The notes under the pieces were generated by a model that had not been told where the DNA came from, did not search any database, and saw only the letters and a list, made by a program, of their open reading frames with translations. The position numbers and the translations under genes were made by a program. From contig NZ_QCYK01000003.1 in assembly GCF_003071345.1 (NCBI RefSeq), forward strand, positions 434,001 to 498,000: a DNA stretch of 64,000 bases. Direction: 5' to 3'. Positions 1-8,749 of the stretch are shown here, piece after piece. Source of the stretch: Chitinophaga parva (GTDB lineage: Bacteria; Bacteroidota; Bacteroidia; Chitinophagales; Chitinophagaceae). Each line of letters opens with the position of its first letter. Positions within the stretch are counted from its first letter, which is position 1.

Positions 1-728
1 TGGGCGCTACCGCCATCGGCACCGGGGTAAATGCGCCCGCGGGTTATGCAGATATCGTGACCCGCCACCTGGCCACCATCACGGGCCTTGACCTGAAACT
101 GGCTACTGACCTGATAGAAGCCACCTACGATGCGGGTGCCTATGTACAGCTCTCCGGTGTGTTGAAACGCACAGCTGTAAAGGTCTCCAAGATCTGCAAC
201 GACCTGCGCCTGCTTTCTTCCGGCCCCCGCGCCGGTCTCAATGAGATCAACCTGCCGCCTTTGCAACCCGGCTCCTCCATCATGCCCGGCAAAGTGAATC
301 CCGTGATCCCCGAAGTGGTGAACCAGACCGCTTTTTACGTGATCGGCGCAGACCTTACCGTCACCCTGGCTGCGGAAGCCGGCCAGCTCCAGTTAAACGT
401 GATGGAGCCTGTGATCGCCTTCTCGCTTTTCACTGCCATCACTTACATGACCAATGCCTGCGTAACGCTCCGCGAAAAATGCGTGGAAGGCATCACTGCC
501 AACGCAGACCATACCCGCAACATGGTGATGAACAGCATAGGCATTGTTACCCAGCTCAATCCCATCATTGGCTACGAAAAATCCGCCTCCATTGCCCGGG
601 AGGCCCTGCAAACCGGTAAATCCGTGCATGACCTGGTAGTAAAAGAGCAACAACTCATCACCCAGGAAAAGTGGGACGAGATCTTTACGTTTGAGAATAT
701 GAGTAAGCCCGTGTTTATAAACAGGTGA
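1..728 (+). CDS. aspA: Aspartate ammonia-lyase, C-terminal part (5' end outside window)
   Basis: Open at the left edge; the frame starts at base 3 with [12 protein letters not shown], a conserved block of the aspartase/fumarase superfamily, and ends with TGA at 726-728. About 241 residues are visible, roughly the C-terminal half of a family that is normally near 470 residues. The superfamily signature [11 protein letters not shown] is intact, including the flexible loop that carries the catalytic serine. The stretch [20 protein letters not shown] and the [14 protein letters not shown] block are closer to aspartase than to fumarase. The enzyme reversibly deaminates L-aspartate to fumarate in the cytoplasm as a homotetramer. 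A heptamer-repeat array starts two bases after the stop codon. Confidence 0.93.
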   Translation, partial: GATAIGTGVNAPAGYADIVTRHLATITGLDLKLATDLIEATYDAGAYVQLSGVLKRTAVKVSKICNDLRLLSSGPRAGLNEINLPPLQPGSSIMPGKVNPVIPEVVNQTAFYVIGADLTVTLAAEAGQLQLNVMEPVIAFSLFTAITYMTNACVTLREKCVEGITANADHTRNMVMNSIGIVTQLNPIIGYEKSASIAREALQTGKSVHDLVVKEQQLITQEKWDEIFTFENMSKPVFINR

Positions 729-730
729 TC

Positions 731-972
731 GTACAGCGTACAGCGTACAACGTACAACGTACAGCGTACAACGTACAGCGTACAGCGTACAGCGTACAGC
801 GTACAACGTACAACGTACAGCGTACAACGTACAACGTACAGCGTACAACGTACAACGTACAACGTACAGCGGATAATAAATCGACCCATAAAAGAAAAAA
901 GCAACCCGTTTCCGGGTTGCTTTTTTTATCGTGCGTGATAGTACGTTGTACGCTGTACGCTGTACGTTGTAC
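731..972. repeat. Heptamer inverted-array element E1 (GTACARC family)
   Basis: Bases 731-870 are exactly 20 uninterrupted copies of the 7-mer GTACARC (R is A or G at position 6, in irregular order). A 70-bp core (871-940) holds a bidirectional terminator. Bases 941-972 are about 4.5 copies of the reverse complement GYTGTAC. The two arrays can therefore pair as a long imperfect stem around the core. The element starts 2 bp after the aspA stop and ends 5 bp before the stop of the convergent nucleotidase gene. Several frames are open through the array only because 7-mers lacking stops recur; these frames are not genes. Confidence 0.95.
891..927. terminator. Bidirectional intrinsic terminator between aspA and the nucleotidase gene
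   Basis: Perfect 8-bp stem GCAACCCG (901-908) / CGGGTTGC (913-920) with loop TTTC. An A-run lies on the left and a run of seven T on the right, so it can end transcription from both convergent genes. It sits in the core of heptamer element E1. Confidence 0.9.
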
Positions 973-977
973 ATTTT

Positions 978-1502
978 TCACAACAACTTCTTCGCCACAT
1001 CTTCCCAGTCCTGTACGCGCTCGTAGCCTTGCATGTGCACGTTGTGGTGGCCGTGGTAGAGATAGGCTTTGCCTTTGAAGTTACTGAAGTTGCGGGTCAG
1101 GTCATCGATCATGAAATCTGTCTGTACAATGCCCTTGTCACCACAAAGGCAGTACTGGCGCCAGGTCAGGAAGGGGAGTTTTTCCTGCAGCCAGTCAAAC
1201 TTGTCGCGCAGGCTGTTGGGAAATTCCATGGCGGCGGATACGATGTATACCTTGTATTTTTTGTTCAGCTGTTCAATGACTTCCACGGCGTTGGGAAAAG
1301 TATCCAGGTCGCGGAAATAACCGGGGGTGTGCAGGTATCGGTGAATGGTGCCTTTCCTGTCTTCCGGGAGGGCTTCCGCCAGCGTGCGGCCGTGCAGCTC
1401 TTCCTCCGTAAAGGTTACACCAAAATCGCGGTAATACCATTCCCGGGCTTTCTTCATCGGGTCCGCTATCGTTTCATCCATGTCTATTGCGATGCTGAGC
1501 AT
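978..1502 (-). CDS. 5'(3')-deoxyribonucleotidase, NT5C-type HAD phosphatase
   Basis: A 174-residue HAD-superfamily protein of the 5'-nucleotidase, deoxy (pyrimidine) type C family, which dephosphorylates dNMPs in the cytoplasm. HAD motif 1 is IAIDMDETIAD near residues 4-14 (nucleophile and acid/base Asp). VYIVSAAM is the motif 2 Ser region, and DFMIDDL near the C-terminus supplies the Mg-binding aspartates. I start at ATG 1502; an in-frame TTG at 1523 lies inside heptamer element E2 and would add seven residues before the conserved beta strand. The gene is bracketed by heptamer elements on both sides, so its promoter must lie in or beyond E2. Specificity for a given nucleotide cannot be read from sequence. 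Confidence 0.85.
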   Translation of the reverse strand: MLSIAIDMDETIADPMKKAREWYYRDFGVTFTEEELHGRTLAEALPEDRKGTIHRYLHTPGYFRDLDTFPNAVEVIEQLNKKYKVYIVSAAMEFPNSLRDKFDWLQEKLPFLTWRQYCLCGDKGIVQTDFMIDDLTRNFSNFKGKAYLYHGHHNVHMQGYERVQDWEDVAKKLL

Positions 1503-1517
1503 AAGTCTTGATTTTTT

Positions 1518-1598
1518 GTACAACGTACGCCGTCAGGCAGATAATGCAGGGCATCCGGCGTACGCGGTACGTTGTACACTGTACATTGCACGTTGTAC
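1518..1598. repeat. Heptamer inverted-array element E2 (GTACARC family)
   Basis: Two forward units GTACAAC, GTACGCC (1518-1531), a 25-bp core (1532-1556), then six reverse units GGCGTAC, GCGGTAC, GTTGTAC, ACTGTAC, ATTGCAC, GTTGTAC (1557-1598). GTACGCCG pairs perfectly with CGGCGTAC next to the core. It has the same architecture as E1 with a different core, and lies 15 bp upstream of the nucleotidase start codon and 9 bp downstream of the MG2-protein stop. Confidence 0.88.
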
Positions 1599-1607
1599 GA
1601 TTTTTAA

Positions 1608-4085
1608 TTAAAACACCTTCACGGCACGTCCCACGTTACCATCTTCACTCATGCCTTCTGCCACTACGCGGAAATGTTTTGTATAGTCGTTGTTGTAAAA
1701 GCTAACGGTAGCGGTGTGGGTGGCCGGGTCTATGCGCACGTCCGGGCTCCAGAAGAGCGTGAGGCGCTGGTCCGGCAGGGAATTGAGGGGCGCGGCCACG
1801 GAATAATCGGGGGAGTAGAATTCCCTCACCAGGGCGTAACCGGCCTTCTTGAATACCGCAAAGTCCTTGAAACTGCCGTCTGTGCTGTTGAAAGGCGTGC
1901 TGCCTTTGCCACTGTCGCCACGCTTCATGTACACCGCGATGGCGCCATTGGAGCCGTTAAAGCCGCCCATGAACGGCGGGCGGAATACCTTCACCATCGC
2001 AATGTCAGACACATTCATAGTGGAGAGCATTTGAATGTCCGTGGGCATTTCGTTCAGGTAAAAAGTGGGGCTGCCACCTCTCCAGCTGATGCTCGGGTTA
2101 CTCAGGTCGCCGGTGATCTGCAGGCCGGCTACGCGGCTTTGCAGGTACTGGAAAATGTTCTGGTACATGGCCGGCTGGTTGGTCAGGTCAAACACAATAC
2201 CATCGCCGCCGGAGAACATGCCACTGGTATAGCGCTTGTCCAGTTCCTCTTCCGGTTTGATCTTTTTCTCTTCCACTTTTACTTCCTTCAGCTGTATGGG
2301 CTGGCTGGTCATGCTGGGCACATTGCGGTTCACGCGGTTGCCCTGTGCGGCTGTGGCCAGGAAGTTTTTCAGCACAGTATTATCAATGGGAGGCGGCAGC
2401 AGGTAAGGATAAGGCGTTTTCACGGGCACGCTGTAATCAAAGAAGTGGTCCGTGAATTTCACCGTAATGTCTGTGAAAGCCTTGGTGCCAGCGCCTTTGT
2501 AGTAGATCATGGCGGTGTCTTTAAAATGGGCGTTCTCCAATGCAAACTCACCCAGGCCGGTCACTGGTACCTTGGTATACAGGCTACTGCTGTCCACCGG
2601 CACCTTGATGATCATATCCAGCTGGCCGCCCATCATGGGCAGTTTACCCCCGCTGGTATAAGCCGTACCGCCAATGTTGATGCCGGTCTCATACTCATAG
2701 CGCTGCTTGGGGAACTGGTTATTGAGGATGGCCTTCCAGGCAAATCTTCTCCAGCCGTTGGTCATCATCACCAGGTCCAGTTGCTGGTTGGTGCTGTCTT
2801 CATTGTTTTCAAAATATTGACCGGCATCTTTGATATAACCGGTCAGGTCGGAGGAGAGCAGCAGGCTGCTCACAATGTTCTGACGGTCGGGATTTTCCAC
2901 CACTTCATCTGCATCGGTCACTGCTACGGAAATGTGTGCCTGCAGGCTGTCCGGTACCTTGATGGTAAAGGAGTTCAGCGTGCGGCGGTTCTGGTTAATG
3001 GTGCCTGCTTTCAGGCCCAGTTGCATGGCGGGCTGTTTTACAAAAGCCAGCCGCTCTGCGATGGGCGTACCATCTTTCCTGAACAGCGTGATCTGCAAAA
3101 TGCCGGAGGGCAGCTGGCTGGTGGGAATAAAGCCGCTGATCTTGCCTTCCTGCACATTGAGCAGGGCGCGGTACACCAGCTGCTGCTGCATGCTGGCCAC
3201 CACCAGCATTTCATTGTAAGCATCGGAAGTAGTGGGGCCGGTGAGGGCCTGGAAGAACACGCGGGGGCCGCGGTTAAAGACTTTCAGCGTAGCGCCGTCA
3301 CTAACGGCGGGAGGCAGGAAGAGCATCTTCATGCCGCCGGCGGCATTATTCACAATGGCGCTGTAGTTTTCGCCGGGGGCAGGGGTGAGGGTGAACATGC
3401 CCATGCCATCATGCTGGGTCTTGATCTCTGCCACGTTATTGCCTTTGCTGTCTTTTACCTGGCCGGTTACGGCAATAGGAAGGCCCTGTGCGTCAATGGC
3501 TTTGAAGGCCACCTGGCAGGCCGCGCCGGTCACCAGGTTACCTCCTTCGGGGAAGAGCTGCACGGCAAAGTCGGTGCTGGCCGGAGGGGTAGCGCCAGTG
3601 GCCTTTGCCTGCTGGTCAAAAATGGTGATGTTCTTATAAAAAAGGAAGTGGGTGTCAAAGTTGAGCATCCAGGCCGTGTAGGCGCGGAGCTGGTACTGGC
3701 CGGATTTTACAGTAGCGGGGATCACCAACTCGCCGGGTGCGCCACCACCTTGTACGCCCAGCATTTTCTTGGTTACGATGGAGCCGTCCCTGGCGATCAG
3801 TTCCACGTAAAGGTTGCGGGCTGTAAGATCGGGCAGGTTCTGCATGGTCAGGTAGGCCTTGAACCAGATGCTTTCGCCGGCGGCGTAGTAATCCTTATCT
3901 ACATGCAGGTACACCTTTTCCTGCGGGAAGTGGGTGGCATACTGCTGCAGGGCATTGGTAATATTATCCGGCCACTCGCCTTCGGGCAGGAAGCTGAACA
4001 AACAGAGCAAACTGATGCTGATGGCGGGTGTTAGCAGGTAGATTCGTCTCTTGATTCGTTGTGGCAAGGAGCGAGGATTCATCAT
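1608..4085 (-). CDS. Secreted MG2-domain / TonB plug-domain protein
   Basis: An 825-residue exported protein with an N-terminal hydrophobic signal segment at residues 15-33. The next region, with VYLHVDKDYYAAGESIWFKAYL near residues 57-78, is typical of macroglobulin MG2 domains in Bacteroidota. Beta-rich repeats follow, and from about residue 600 there is a plug-like segment (IFQYLQSRVAGLQITGD, then a GSNGAIAVYMKRG end) resembling TonB-receptor plug domains, but no 22-strand barrel follows. Such proteins are common in Bacteroidota and usually carry only domain names; role and ligand are unknown. It is transcribed alone, divergent from the flavoprotein gene. Confidence 0.75.
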   Translation of the reverse strand: MMNPRSLPQRIKRRIYLLTPAISISLLCLFSFLPEGEWPDNITNALQQYATHFPQEKVYLHVDKDYYAAGESIWFKAYLTMQNLPDLTARNLYVELIARDGSIVTKKMLGVQGGGAPGELVIPATVKSGQYQLRAYTAWMLNFDTHFLFYKNITIFDQQAKATGATPPASTDFAVQLFPEGGNLVTGAACQVAFKAIDAQGLPIAVTGQVKDSKGNNVAEIKTQHDGMGMFTLTPAPGENYSAIVNNAAGGMKMLFLPPAVSDGATLKVFNRGPRVFFQALTGPTTSDAYNEMLVVASMQQQLVYRALLNVQEGKISGFIPTSQLPSGILQITLFRKDGTPIAERLAFVKQPAMQLGLKAGTINQNRRTLNSFTIKVPDSLQAHISVAVTDADEVVENPDRQNIVSSLLLSSDLTGYIKDAGQYFENNEDSTNQQLDLVMMTNGWRRFAWKAILNNQFPKQRYEYETGINIGGTAYTSGGKLPMMGGQLDMIIKVPVDSSSLYTKVPVTGLGEFALENAHFKDTAMIYYKGAGTKAFTDITVKFTDHFFDYSVPVKTPYPYLLPPPIDNTVLKNFLATAAQGNRVNRNVPSMTSQPIQLKEVKVEEKKIKPEEELDKRYTSGMFSGGDGIVFDLTNQPAMYQNIFQYLQSRVAGLQITGDLSNPSISWRGGSPTFYLNEMPTDIQMLSTMNVSDIAMVKVFRPPFMGGFNGSNGAIAVYMKRGDSGKGSTPFNSTDGSFKDFAVFKKAGYALVREFYSPDYSVAAPLNSLPDQRLTLFWSPDVRIDPATHTATVSFYNNDYTKHFRVVAEGMSEDGNVGRAVKVF

Positions 4086-4214
4086 GGTCTACAAAAGTTA
4101 TAATAGGCTGCCACGCGGGCTACAAATAGTAACAACCGTTAAAACAGCTTAATATTGTGTTTTGAAATTATGGCTACAATAATAGCAATTATTCCCCTGA
4201 AATGTATTGATTAG

Positions 4215-5441
4215 ATGAAGCACAGCAGATTGGTGGTGATAGGCGGCGGCGCGGCCGGATTTTTTTGCGCAGTGAATGCAGCACGGCTCCACGCTGGGCT
4301 GGAGGTGGTACTGCTGGAAAAGACCGGTAAGTTGCTTTCCAAGGTAAAGGTCTCCGGCGGCGGGCGCTGCAATGTTACGCATGCCGCGCCAGACCTGGCC
4401 TACATGGCCCGGCGCTACCCGCGGGGACAGCATTTCGTAAAAAAAGCCTTTGGCCATTTCTTTGTGCCGGATACCATCGCCTGGTTTGCCGACCGGGGCG
4501 TGCAGCTGAAAACGGAGGCAGACCTCCGCATGTTTCCTGTAACGGACGATTCCCAAACCATTATTGATTGCCTGCTGCAGGAAGCAGACCGGTACGGGGT
4601 GCGGGTGAAGACAAACTCCGAAGTGCTGGCCATGCACCGTACGGCCGCCGGCCACTGGCAGCTGGACCTGGGCCAGGGCAACACCCTGGAGGCAGACGCC
4701 GTGTGCGTGGCCGCAGGCGGTTATGCGCAGGCAGGGAAATTTGCGTGGTTGCAGGCGCTGGGTCACCGCATTGAAACGCCGGTGCCATCGCTCTTTACCT
4801 TCAATATGCCGGGTAATCCCATCACGGCCCTCATGGGCGTAAGCGTGCCGGAAGCCCAGGTGAAAATAGCGGGCAGTAAACTCCAGGAACTGGGGCCGTT
4901 ACTCATTACCCACTGGGGCCTCAGTGGCCCGGCGGTACTGCGGCTCTCGGCCTGGGGCGCCCGGGAGCTGTTCACTAAAAATTATCATTTCACCGCCATC
5001 ATTAACTGGACGCCGGCTTACCACGAAACCAGCATGCGGGAAGCATTGCAGGCGGCCCGGGGCCTGGGAGGACAAAAGATGCACTCCAAGAACCAGTTTG
5101 GTCTTCCATCGCGCCTGTGGCAGTTCCTGCTCACGCAGGCCGGTATCCCGGAAGACATGCGCTGGGCGGATATGCCTGCCAAAGCCCAGCAGCAGCTTAC
5201 CAAACTGCTTACTGCCATGGAATGCCCGGTGGCCGGCAAAACCACTTTCAAAGAGGAATTTGTGACCTGCGGCGGCATTCAGCTGGCCGAAGTGGATGCT
5301 AATACGATGGAAAGCAAGAAAGCCCCGGGACTGTTCTTTGCCGGGGAAATACTGGATGTAGACGGTATTACGGGGGGATTTAATTTCCAGCACGCATGGA
5401 CCAGCGGCATGCTGGCGGCGCGGCATTGTGTGAAGGGATGA
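4215..5441 (+). CDS. NAD(P)/FAD-dependent oxidoreductase, HI0933/BaiN (YhiN) family
   Basis: A 408-residue flavoprotein. The N-terminus has the dinucleotide-binding loop VVIGGGAAGFFCAVNA followed by a Glu-ended beta strand (VVLLEKTGK) and the family-specific KVKVSGGGRCNVTH segment. A second FAD-contact block, FFAGEILDVDGITGGFN, lies at the C-terminus followed by HAWTSGMLA. Length and motif order match the HI0933-like family. Members act as cytoplasmic flavin oxidoreductases, and BaiN reduces bile-acid intermediates in gut clostridia; the substrate here is unknown. Its stop is 3 bp from the stop of the convergent deoxynucleoside kinase gene. Confidence 0.88.
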   Translation: MKHSRLVVIGGGAAGFFCAVNAARLHAGLEVVLLEKTGKLLSKVKVSGGGRCNVTHAAPDLAYMARRYPRGQHFVKKAFGHFFVPDTIAWFADRGVQLKTEADLRMFPVTDDSQTIIDCLLQEADRYGVRVKTNSEVLAMHRTAAGHWQLDLGQGNTLEADAVCVAAGGYAQAGKFAWLQALGHRIETPVPSLFTFNMPGNPITALMGVSVPEAQVKIAGSKLQELGPLLITHWGLSGPAVLRLSAWGARELFTKNYHFTAIINWTPAYHETSMREALQAARGLGGQKMHSKNQFGLPSRLWQFLLTQAGIPEDMRWADMPAKAQQQLTKLLTAMECPVAGKTTFKEEFVTCGGIQLAEVDANTMESKKAPGLFFAGEILDVDGITGGFNFQHAWTSGMLAARHCVKG

Positions 5442-5444
5442 CAG

Positions 5445-6071
5445 CTATTCAAAATAATGCACCCCCGGTGTATATTCCCGTTCCAGTGCATCCAGCAGTC
5501 TTTCAAAATCGTCAGGGTTGTGCATGAAATCCACCTTGGTAGTGTCCACCATCAGCGTGCGCATGGGATGCTGGCGGATGTATTGCATATACACGTCATG
5601 CACACTGCTCAGGTAAGCGTCCGGGATATTCTGCTCATAGCTCCGGTCGCGCCGTTTGATGTTTTCCTGCAACTTGGGTATGGGCGCATTCAGGAACACC
5701 ATCAGGTCTGGTTGCAACAGCTGCGGATTGATGATATCGAACAGCTTGTTGTAGAGGGAATACTCATCTTCGCTGAGTGTGATCTTGGCAAACAGCAGGC
5801 TTTTAATAAAGAGATAGTCAGACACGATCTTATCTGCAAAAAGATCTTTGGTCTGCAACATCTCCTTGAGCTGCTTGTAACGTTCCGCCATGAAGAAAAG
5901 CTCCAGCGGGAAGGCATACTGCTGGGGCCTTGCGTAGAACTTGGCCAGGAACGGGTTGTCCGCAAACTCTTCCAGGATCAGTTTTGCGCCGTAATGCTTT
6001 GCCAGGCGGCTGGCCAGCGTGGTTTTACCTGCGCCGATGTTGCCTTCTATTGTTATGAATTTATAATGCAC
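5445..6071 (-). CDS. Deoxynucleoside kinase family protein
   Basis: A 208-residue P-loop kinase. Walker A is GNIGAGKTT at residues 9-17, followed by EEFADNPFLAKFY, the substrate-site glutamate region of deoxyadenosine/deoxyguanosine kinases. DRSYEQNIPDAYL contains the conserved D-R-S lid and substrate-binding segment. The enzyme phosphorylates a deoxynucleoside to its monophosphate with ATP in the purine or pyrimidine salvage pathway; the preferred base cannot be read. It is followed on the same strand, upstream, by folK (22 bp gap), so the two probably form an operon transcribed folK to kinase. Confidence 0.87.
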   Translation of the reverse strand: MHYKFITIEGNIGAGKTTLASRLAKHYGAKLILEEFADNPFLAKFYARPQQYAFPLELFFMAERYKQLKEMLQTKDLFADKIVSDYLFIKSLLFAKITLSEDEYSLYNKLFDIINPQLLQPDLMVFLNAPIPKLQENIKRRDRSYEQNIPDAYLSSVHDVYMQYIRQHPMRTLMVDTTKVDFMHNPDDFERLLDALEREYTPGVHYFE

Positions 6072-6093
6072 GAATAAAAATTTCCGGTTATTG

Positions 6094-6576
6094 CTATTGC
6101 ACCTTACGTACTTCCAGCGTATCTGAAGTCTGTTCCAGCAACTCCACCATATTCCTGCCTAACAAGGGATGTACCCAGTCCGGCGCTATTTCCACGATGG
6201 GTACCAGCACAAACCGCCGGTGCTGCATTTGGGGGTGGGGCACTTTCAGTGTGGGCGTTTGTATAATGGCGTCGTTATAAAAAATGATGTCGATATCGAT
6301 CACCCGCGCCCCCCATTTCTCCCGGCGTATACGGCCAATGCGGTGCTCTATCTCCAGCAGTTTTTCCAGCAGGGCAGGGGCTTCCAGCACGGTATCTATG
6401 AGCAAGGCCTGGTTCAGGTAAGCGGGTTGTTCCACCTTGCCCCAGGCGGCCGTTTCGTACAGGGCCGATGCTTTGCGTACCGGTCCTGCTTCTGCATGGA
6501 TAAGGCTTACTGCCTGCTGCAGGTGTTGTTCCCGCGGGCCCAGGTTGCCACCTATAACTAATATTGACTGATTCAT
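6094..6576 (-). CDS. folK: 2-amino-4-hydroxy-6-hydroxymethyldihydropteridine diphosphokinase
   Basis: A 160-residue HPPK. The N-terminus ILVIGGNLGPREQHL is the conserved pterin/ATP-site GxNLG motif. The middle IGRIRREKWGARVIDIDIIFY carries the R...W..R.IDID metal-binding signature, with the two Asp that bind Mg. The C-terminal half has VPHPQMQHRRFVLVPI. It transfers diphosphate from ATP to the hydroxymethyl-pterin in folate synthesis. Length is normal for a monofunctional enzyme, and folB or folP are not adjacent. The start is ATG 6576, divergent from sppA. Confidence 0.95.
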   Translation of the reverse strand: MNQSILVIGGNLGPREQHLQQAVSLIHAEAGPVRKASALYETAAWGKVEQPAYLNQALLIDTVLEAPALLEKLLEIEHRIGRIRREKWGARVIDIDIIFYNDAIIQTPTLKVPHPQMQHRRFVLVPIVEIAPDWVHPLLGRNMVELLEQTSDTLEVRKVQ

Positions 6577-6669
6577 GTATATTTAAGACGGCAAAAGTAG
6601 CCATATTCCTTATTTTTGACACACATTGTCTGGAATTTCGACGCAATTTCCCGGCCTTATCTTTCATCT

Positions 6670-8433
6670 ATGCGAAATTTCTTAAAAATCTTCCTGGCCT
6701 CGTTTGTGGCCCTCCTGGTCTTCTCCGGCTTTGCTTTCTTTTTCCTCCTGATCCTGATCGGTACCGCCACCGCTCCCAAAAAGACAGTGATCGGCGCAAA
6801 CGCGGTACTGGTGCTGGAAACCAGCCAGGCTTACAAAGAGCAACACGTTTCCGGCAACCCGCTGAACAGCTACATTGGCCGCCCGGACGATGCTGCTACC
6901 GGCCTGTATGACGCGGTGCGCCTCCTCCGCCACGCTGCCTACGATGATAAGATCAAAGGTATTTACATCAAGGTGGATGGCAACGCCGCCGGCTTTGCCA
7001 CCAATGAAGAACTACGTAACGCCCTGCTGGACTTTAAAAAGACAGGTAAGTTCATTTACGCCTACGGCGAAGTAATGAGCCAGCACGCCTATTACCTGGC
7101 TTCCGTGGCAGACAAGATCTATCTCAATCCCAAAGGCGGCCTGGAATTTTCCGGCTTTGCCGTGCAATACGCCTACCTCAAAGGCCTGCTGGAAAAACTG
7201 GAAATTGAGCCCCAGATCTTTTATGACGGCAAGTTCAAAAGCGCTACAGAGCCCCTGCGCGAAACGCAAATGACAGAAGCCAACCGTATCCAGACCACCG
7301 CATTCCTTTCCCAGTTGTATGGTCACTACCTCAGCGGCATTGGCGCACAACGTAAGATCGATACCGCTGCCCTGCATCAATATGCCAACGAAGGCCTCAT
7401 CCAGGAATCTGCAGACGCCCTCCGCTACAAACTGGTGGACGGCCTGAAATACGATGACCAGGTGATGGACGAACTGCGCAAAAAACTGAACCTCGACGGG
7501 AAAGACGGCTCGGTGAACTTCGTATCCCTCAATCAATATGATAAAGCCACCGATATTTCTGCCACCGGCGACAGCAAGATTGCGCTCATCTATGCCCAGG
7601 GCGATATTGTGGGTGGCAATACTGACGCTGAAGGAAAGATCAGCAGCGGCGCTTACCTGAAAATGATCCGCAAGGCGCGGGAAGATGAGGATGTCAAAGC
7701 CATTGTGTTCCGCGTAAACTCCGGTGGCGGCAGCGCCCTGGCTTCTGAAGTGATCTGGCGCGAGCTCACCCTGGCTAGAAAAGTGAAACCCGTGGTAGTA
7801 TCCATGGGCGATTACGCAGCCTCTGGCGGGTACTACATTTCCTGCATGGCGGATTCCATTTTCGCGCAGCCCAATACCCTCACCGGTTCCATCGGCGTAT
7901 TCGCCGTGCTGCCCAACCTGGGAGGTTTCTTTAAGAACAAACTGGGTGTCACCTTTGACGGGGTGAAGACCGCACAATACGCAGACCTGGGCACCGTGAG
8001 CCGCCCCATGACCGACGGTGAAAAACACCTGATGCAACAGGGGGTAGACAGCACTTACGCTGCCTTCAAAAGCCGCGTGGTGGCCGGCCGCAGGCTGAGT
8101 GGCGCGGTGGTAGACAGCATTGCCCAGGGCCGTGTATGGAGCGGGGAAGATGCAAAGCGCATCGGCCTGGTAGACCGTATCGGCGGCATTGACGAAGCCA
8201 TCAAATGCGCTGCTAAACTGGCCCACGCAGGCACTTACGAGCTCCGTGAATATCCCAGTGTGAAAGACCCGCTCACCCGCTTCTTCAGCCACTTTGGTGA
8301 CGACGAGTCTTCCACCCGTATCCTCAAAAGAGAACTGGGTGAAAACTACGATCTATACATGCGCATCAAACACCTGAAGGAAATGAGCGGCCAGGTAGAG
8401 GCGAAGATGCCGTTTGACCTGCTATTCAATTAA
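6670..8433 (+). CDS. sppA: Signal peptide peptidase SppA, 67K type
   Basis: A 587-residue membrane-anchored serine protease with duplicated ClpP-like domains. A single N-terminal membrane segment (residues 5-27) anchors it facing the periplasm. The catalytic Lys is likely Lys190 in GKFKSATEP and the nucleophile Ser355 in VNSGGGSALASE, matching the Ser/Lys dyad of the E. coli enzyme. It degrades cleaved signal peptides in the membrane. I start at ATG 6670, directly before the anchor; the in-frame TTG 54 bp upstream is discounted. A possible -7 box TATTTTTG lies at 6611-6618, without a clear -33 partner. Confidence 0.93.
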   Translation: MRNFLKIFLASFVALLVFSGFAFFFLLILIGTATAPKKTVIGANAVLVLETSQAYKEQHVSGNPLNSYIGRPDDAATGLYDAVRLLRHAAYDDKIKGIYIKVDGNAAGFATNEELRNALLDFKKTGKFIYAYGEVMSQHAYYLASVADKIYLNPKGGLEFSGFAVQYAYLKGLLEKLEIEPQIFYDGKFKSATEPLRETQMTEANRIQTTAFLSQLYGHYLSGIGAQRKIDTAALHQYANEGLIQESADALRYKLVDGLKYDDQVMDELRKKLNLDGKDGSVNFVSLNQYDKATDISATGDSKIALIYAQGDIVGGNTDAEGKISSGAYLKMIRKAREDEDVKAIVFRVNSGGGSALASEVIWRELTLARKVKPVVVSMGDYAASGGYYISCMADSIFAQPNTLTGSIGVFAVLPNLGGFFKNKLGVTFDGVKTAQYADLGTVSRPMTDGEKHLMQQGVDSTYAAFKSRVVAGRRLSGAVVDSIAQGRVWSGEDAKRIGLVDRIGGIDEAIKCAAKLAHAGTYELREYPSVKDPLTRFFSHFGDDESSTRILKRELGENYDLYMRIKHLKEMSGQVEAKMPFDLLFN

Positions 8434-8531
8434 AAGGAATCATAAAACGTTGATGGTTAAGCAGTAAAATCACGTTGTCAATGGGTAAAGCGTAATTGCC
8501 AGGTTGATATATTTTATAAGTCTTTAATATA

Positions 8532-8566
8532 AAGCAGGCCAATCCGCAGGGGTTGGCCTGCTTGTT
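8532..8566 (+). terminator. Likely terminator of sppA
   Basis: Perfect 11-bp stem AAGCAGGCCAA (8532-8542) / TTGGCCTGCTT (8553-8563) with a 10-base loop and a short GTTTA tail. It lies 98 bp after the sppA stop. Confidence 0.65.
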
Positions 8567-8749
8567 TAGGCCGGTCTGCTGCTTTGGGAAGCCCGGTTCT
8601 TTGTTTGGGAGGAATTGAAATTTGAACATTGCCACGGGCCAGTTTCCTTTGATTTTTAGCTATTGAAGCCCGGAAATTATTTTTCCGGGGATTTTTGCCT
8701 TTTGTTTAGTTAGTTTTACACGATTTTTTTAACAAGACAGCTAGGATCT
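8567..8749. other. Gene-free stretch before the ABC permease
   Basis: The whole sppA-permease gap is 316 bp. Apart from the sppA terminator it holds one further perfect hairpin, CCCGGAAA (8669-8676) / TTTCCGGG (8682-8689), followed by ATTTTTG, which could be a second terminator. A T-rich promoter-like region (8691-8735) follows, without an exact TAnnTTTG box. No supported gene is seen. Confidence 0.5.

Noticed and set aside
731-870. CRISPR-like appearance of the array
   Set aside because: Units are 7 bp with no spacers and no cas genes; it is a heptamer tandem repeat.
393-1078. Several open frames running through the GTACARC array on both strands
   Set aside because: They are open only because a stop-free 7-mer is repeated; the protein is a monotonous VRCTLY/NVQRTAY repeat overlapping aspA and the nucleotidase gene.
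1674-4034. Long open frame on the plus strand
   Set aside because: Antisense to the MG2-domain protein; composition rich in Ala, Gly, His and Val without domain motifs, a shadow of the GC-rich codon bias.
8426-8635. Small minus-strand frame after sppA
   Set aside because: It crosses the sppA terminator hairpin and has no protein-like pattern.
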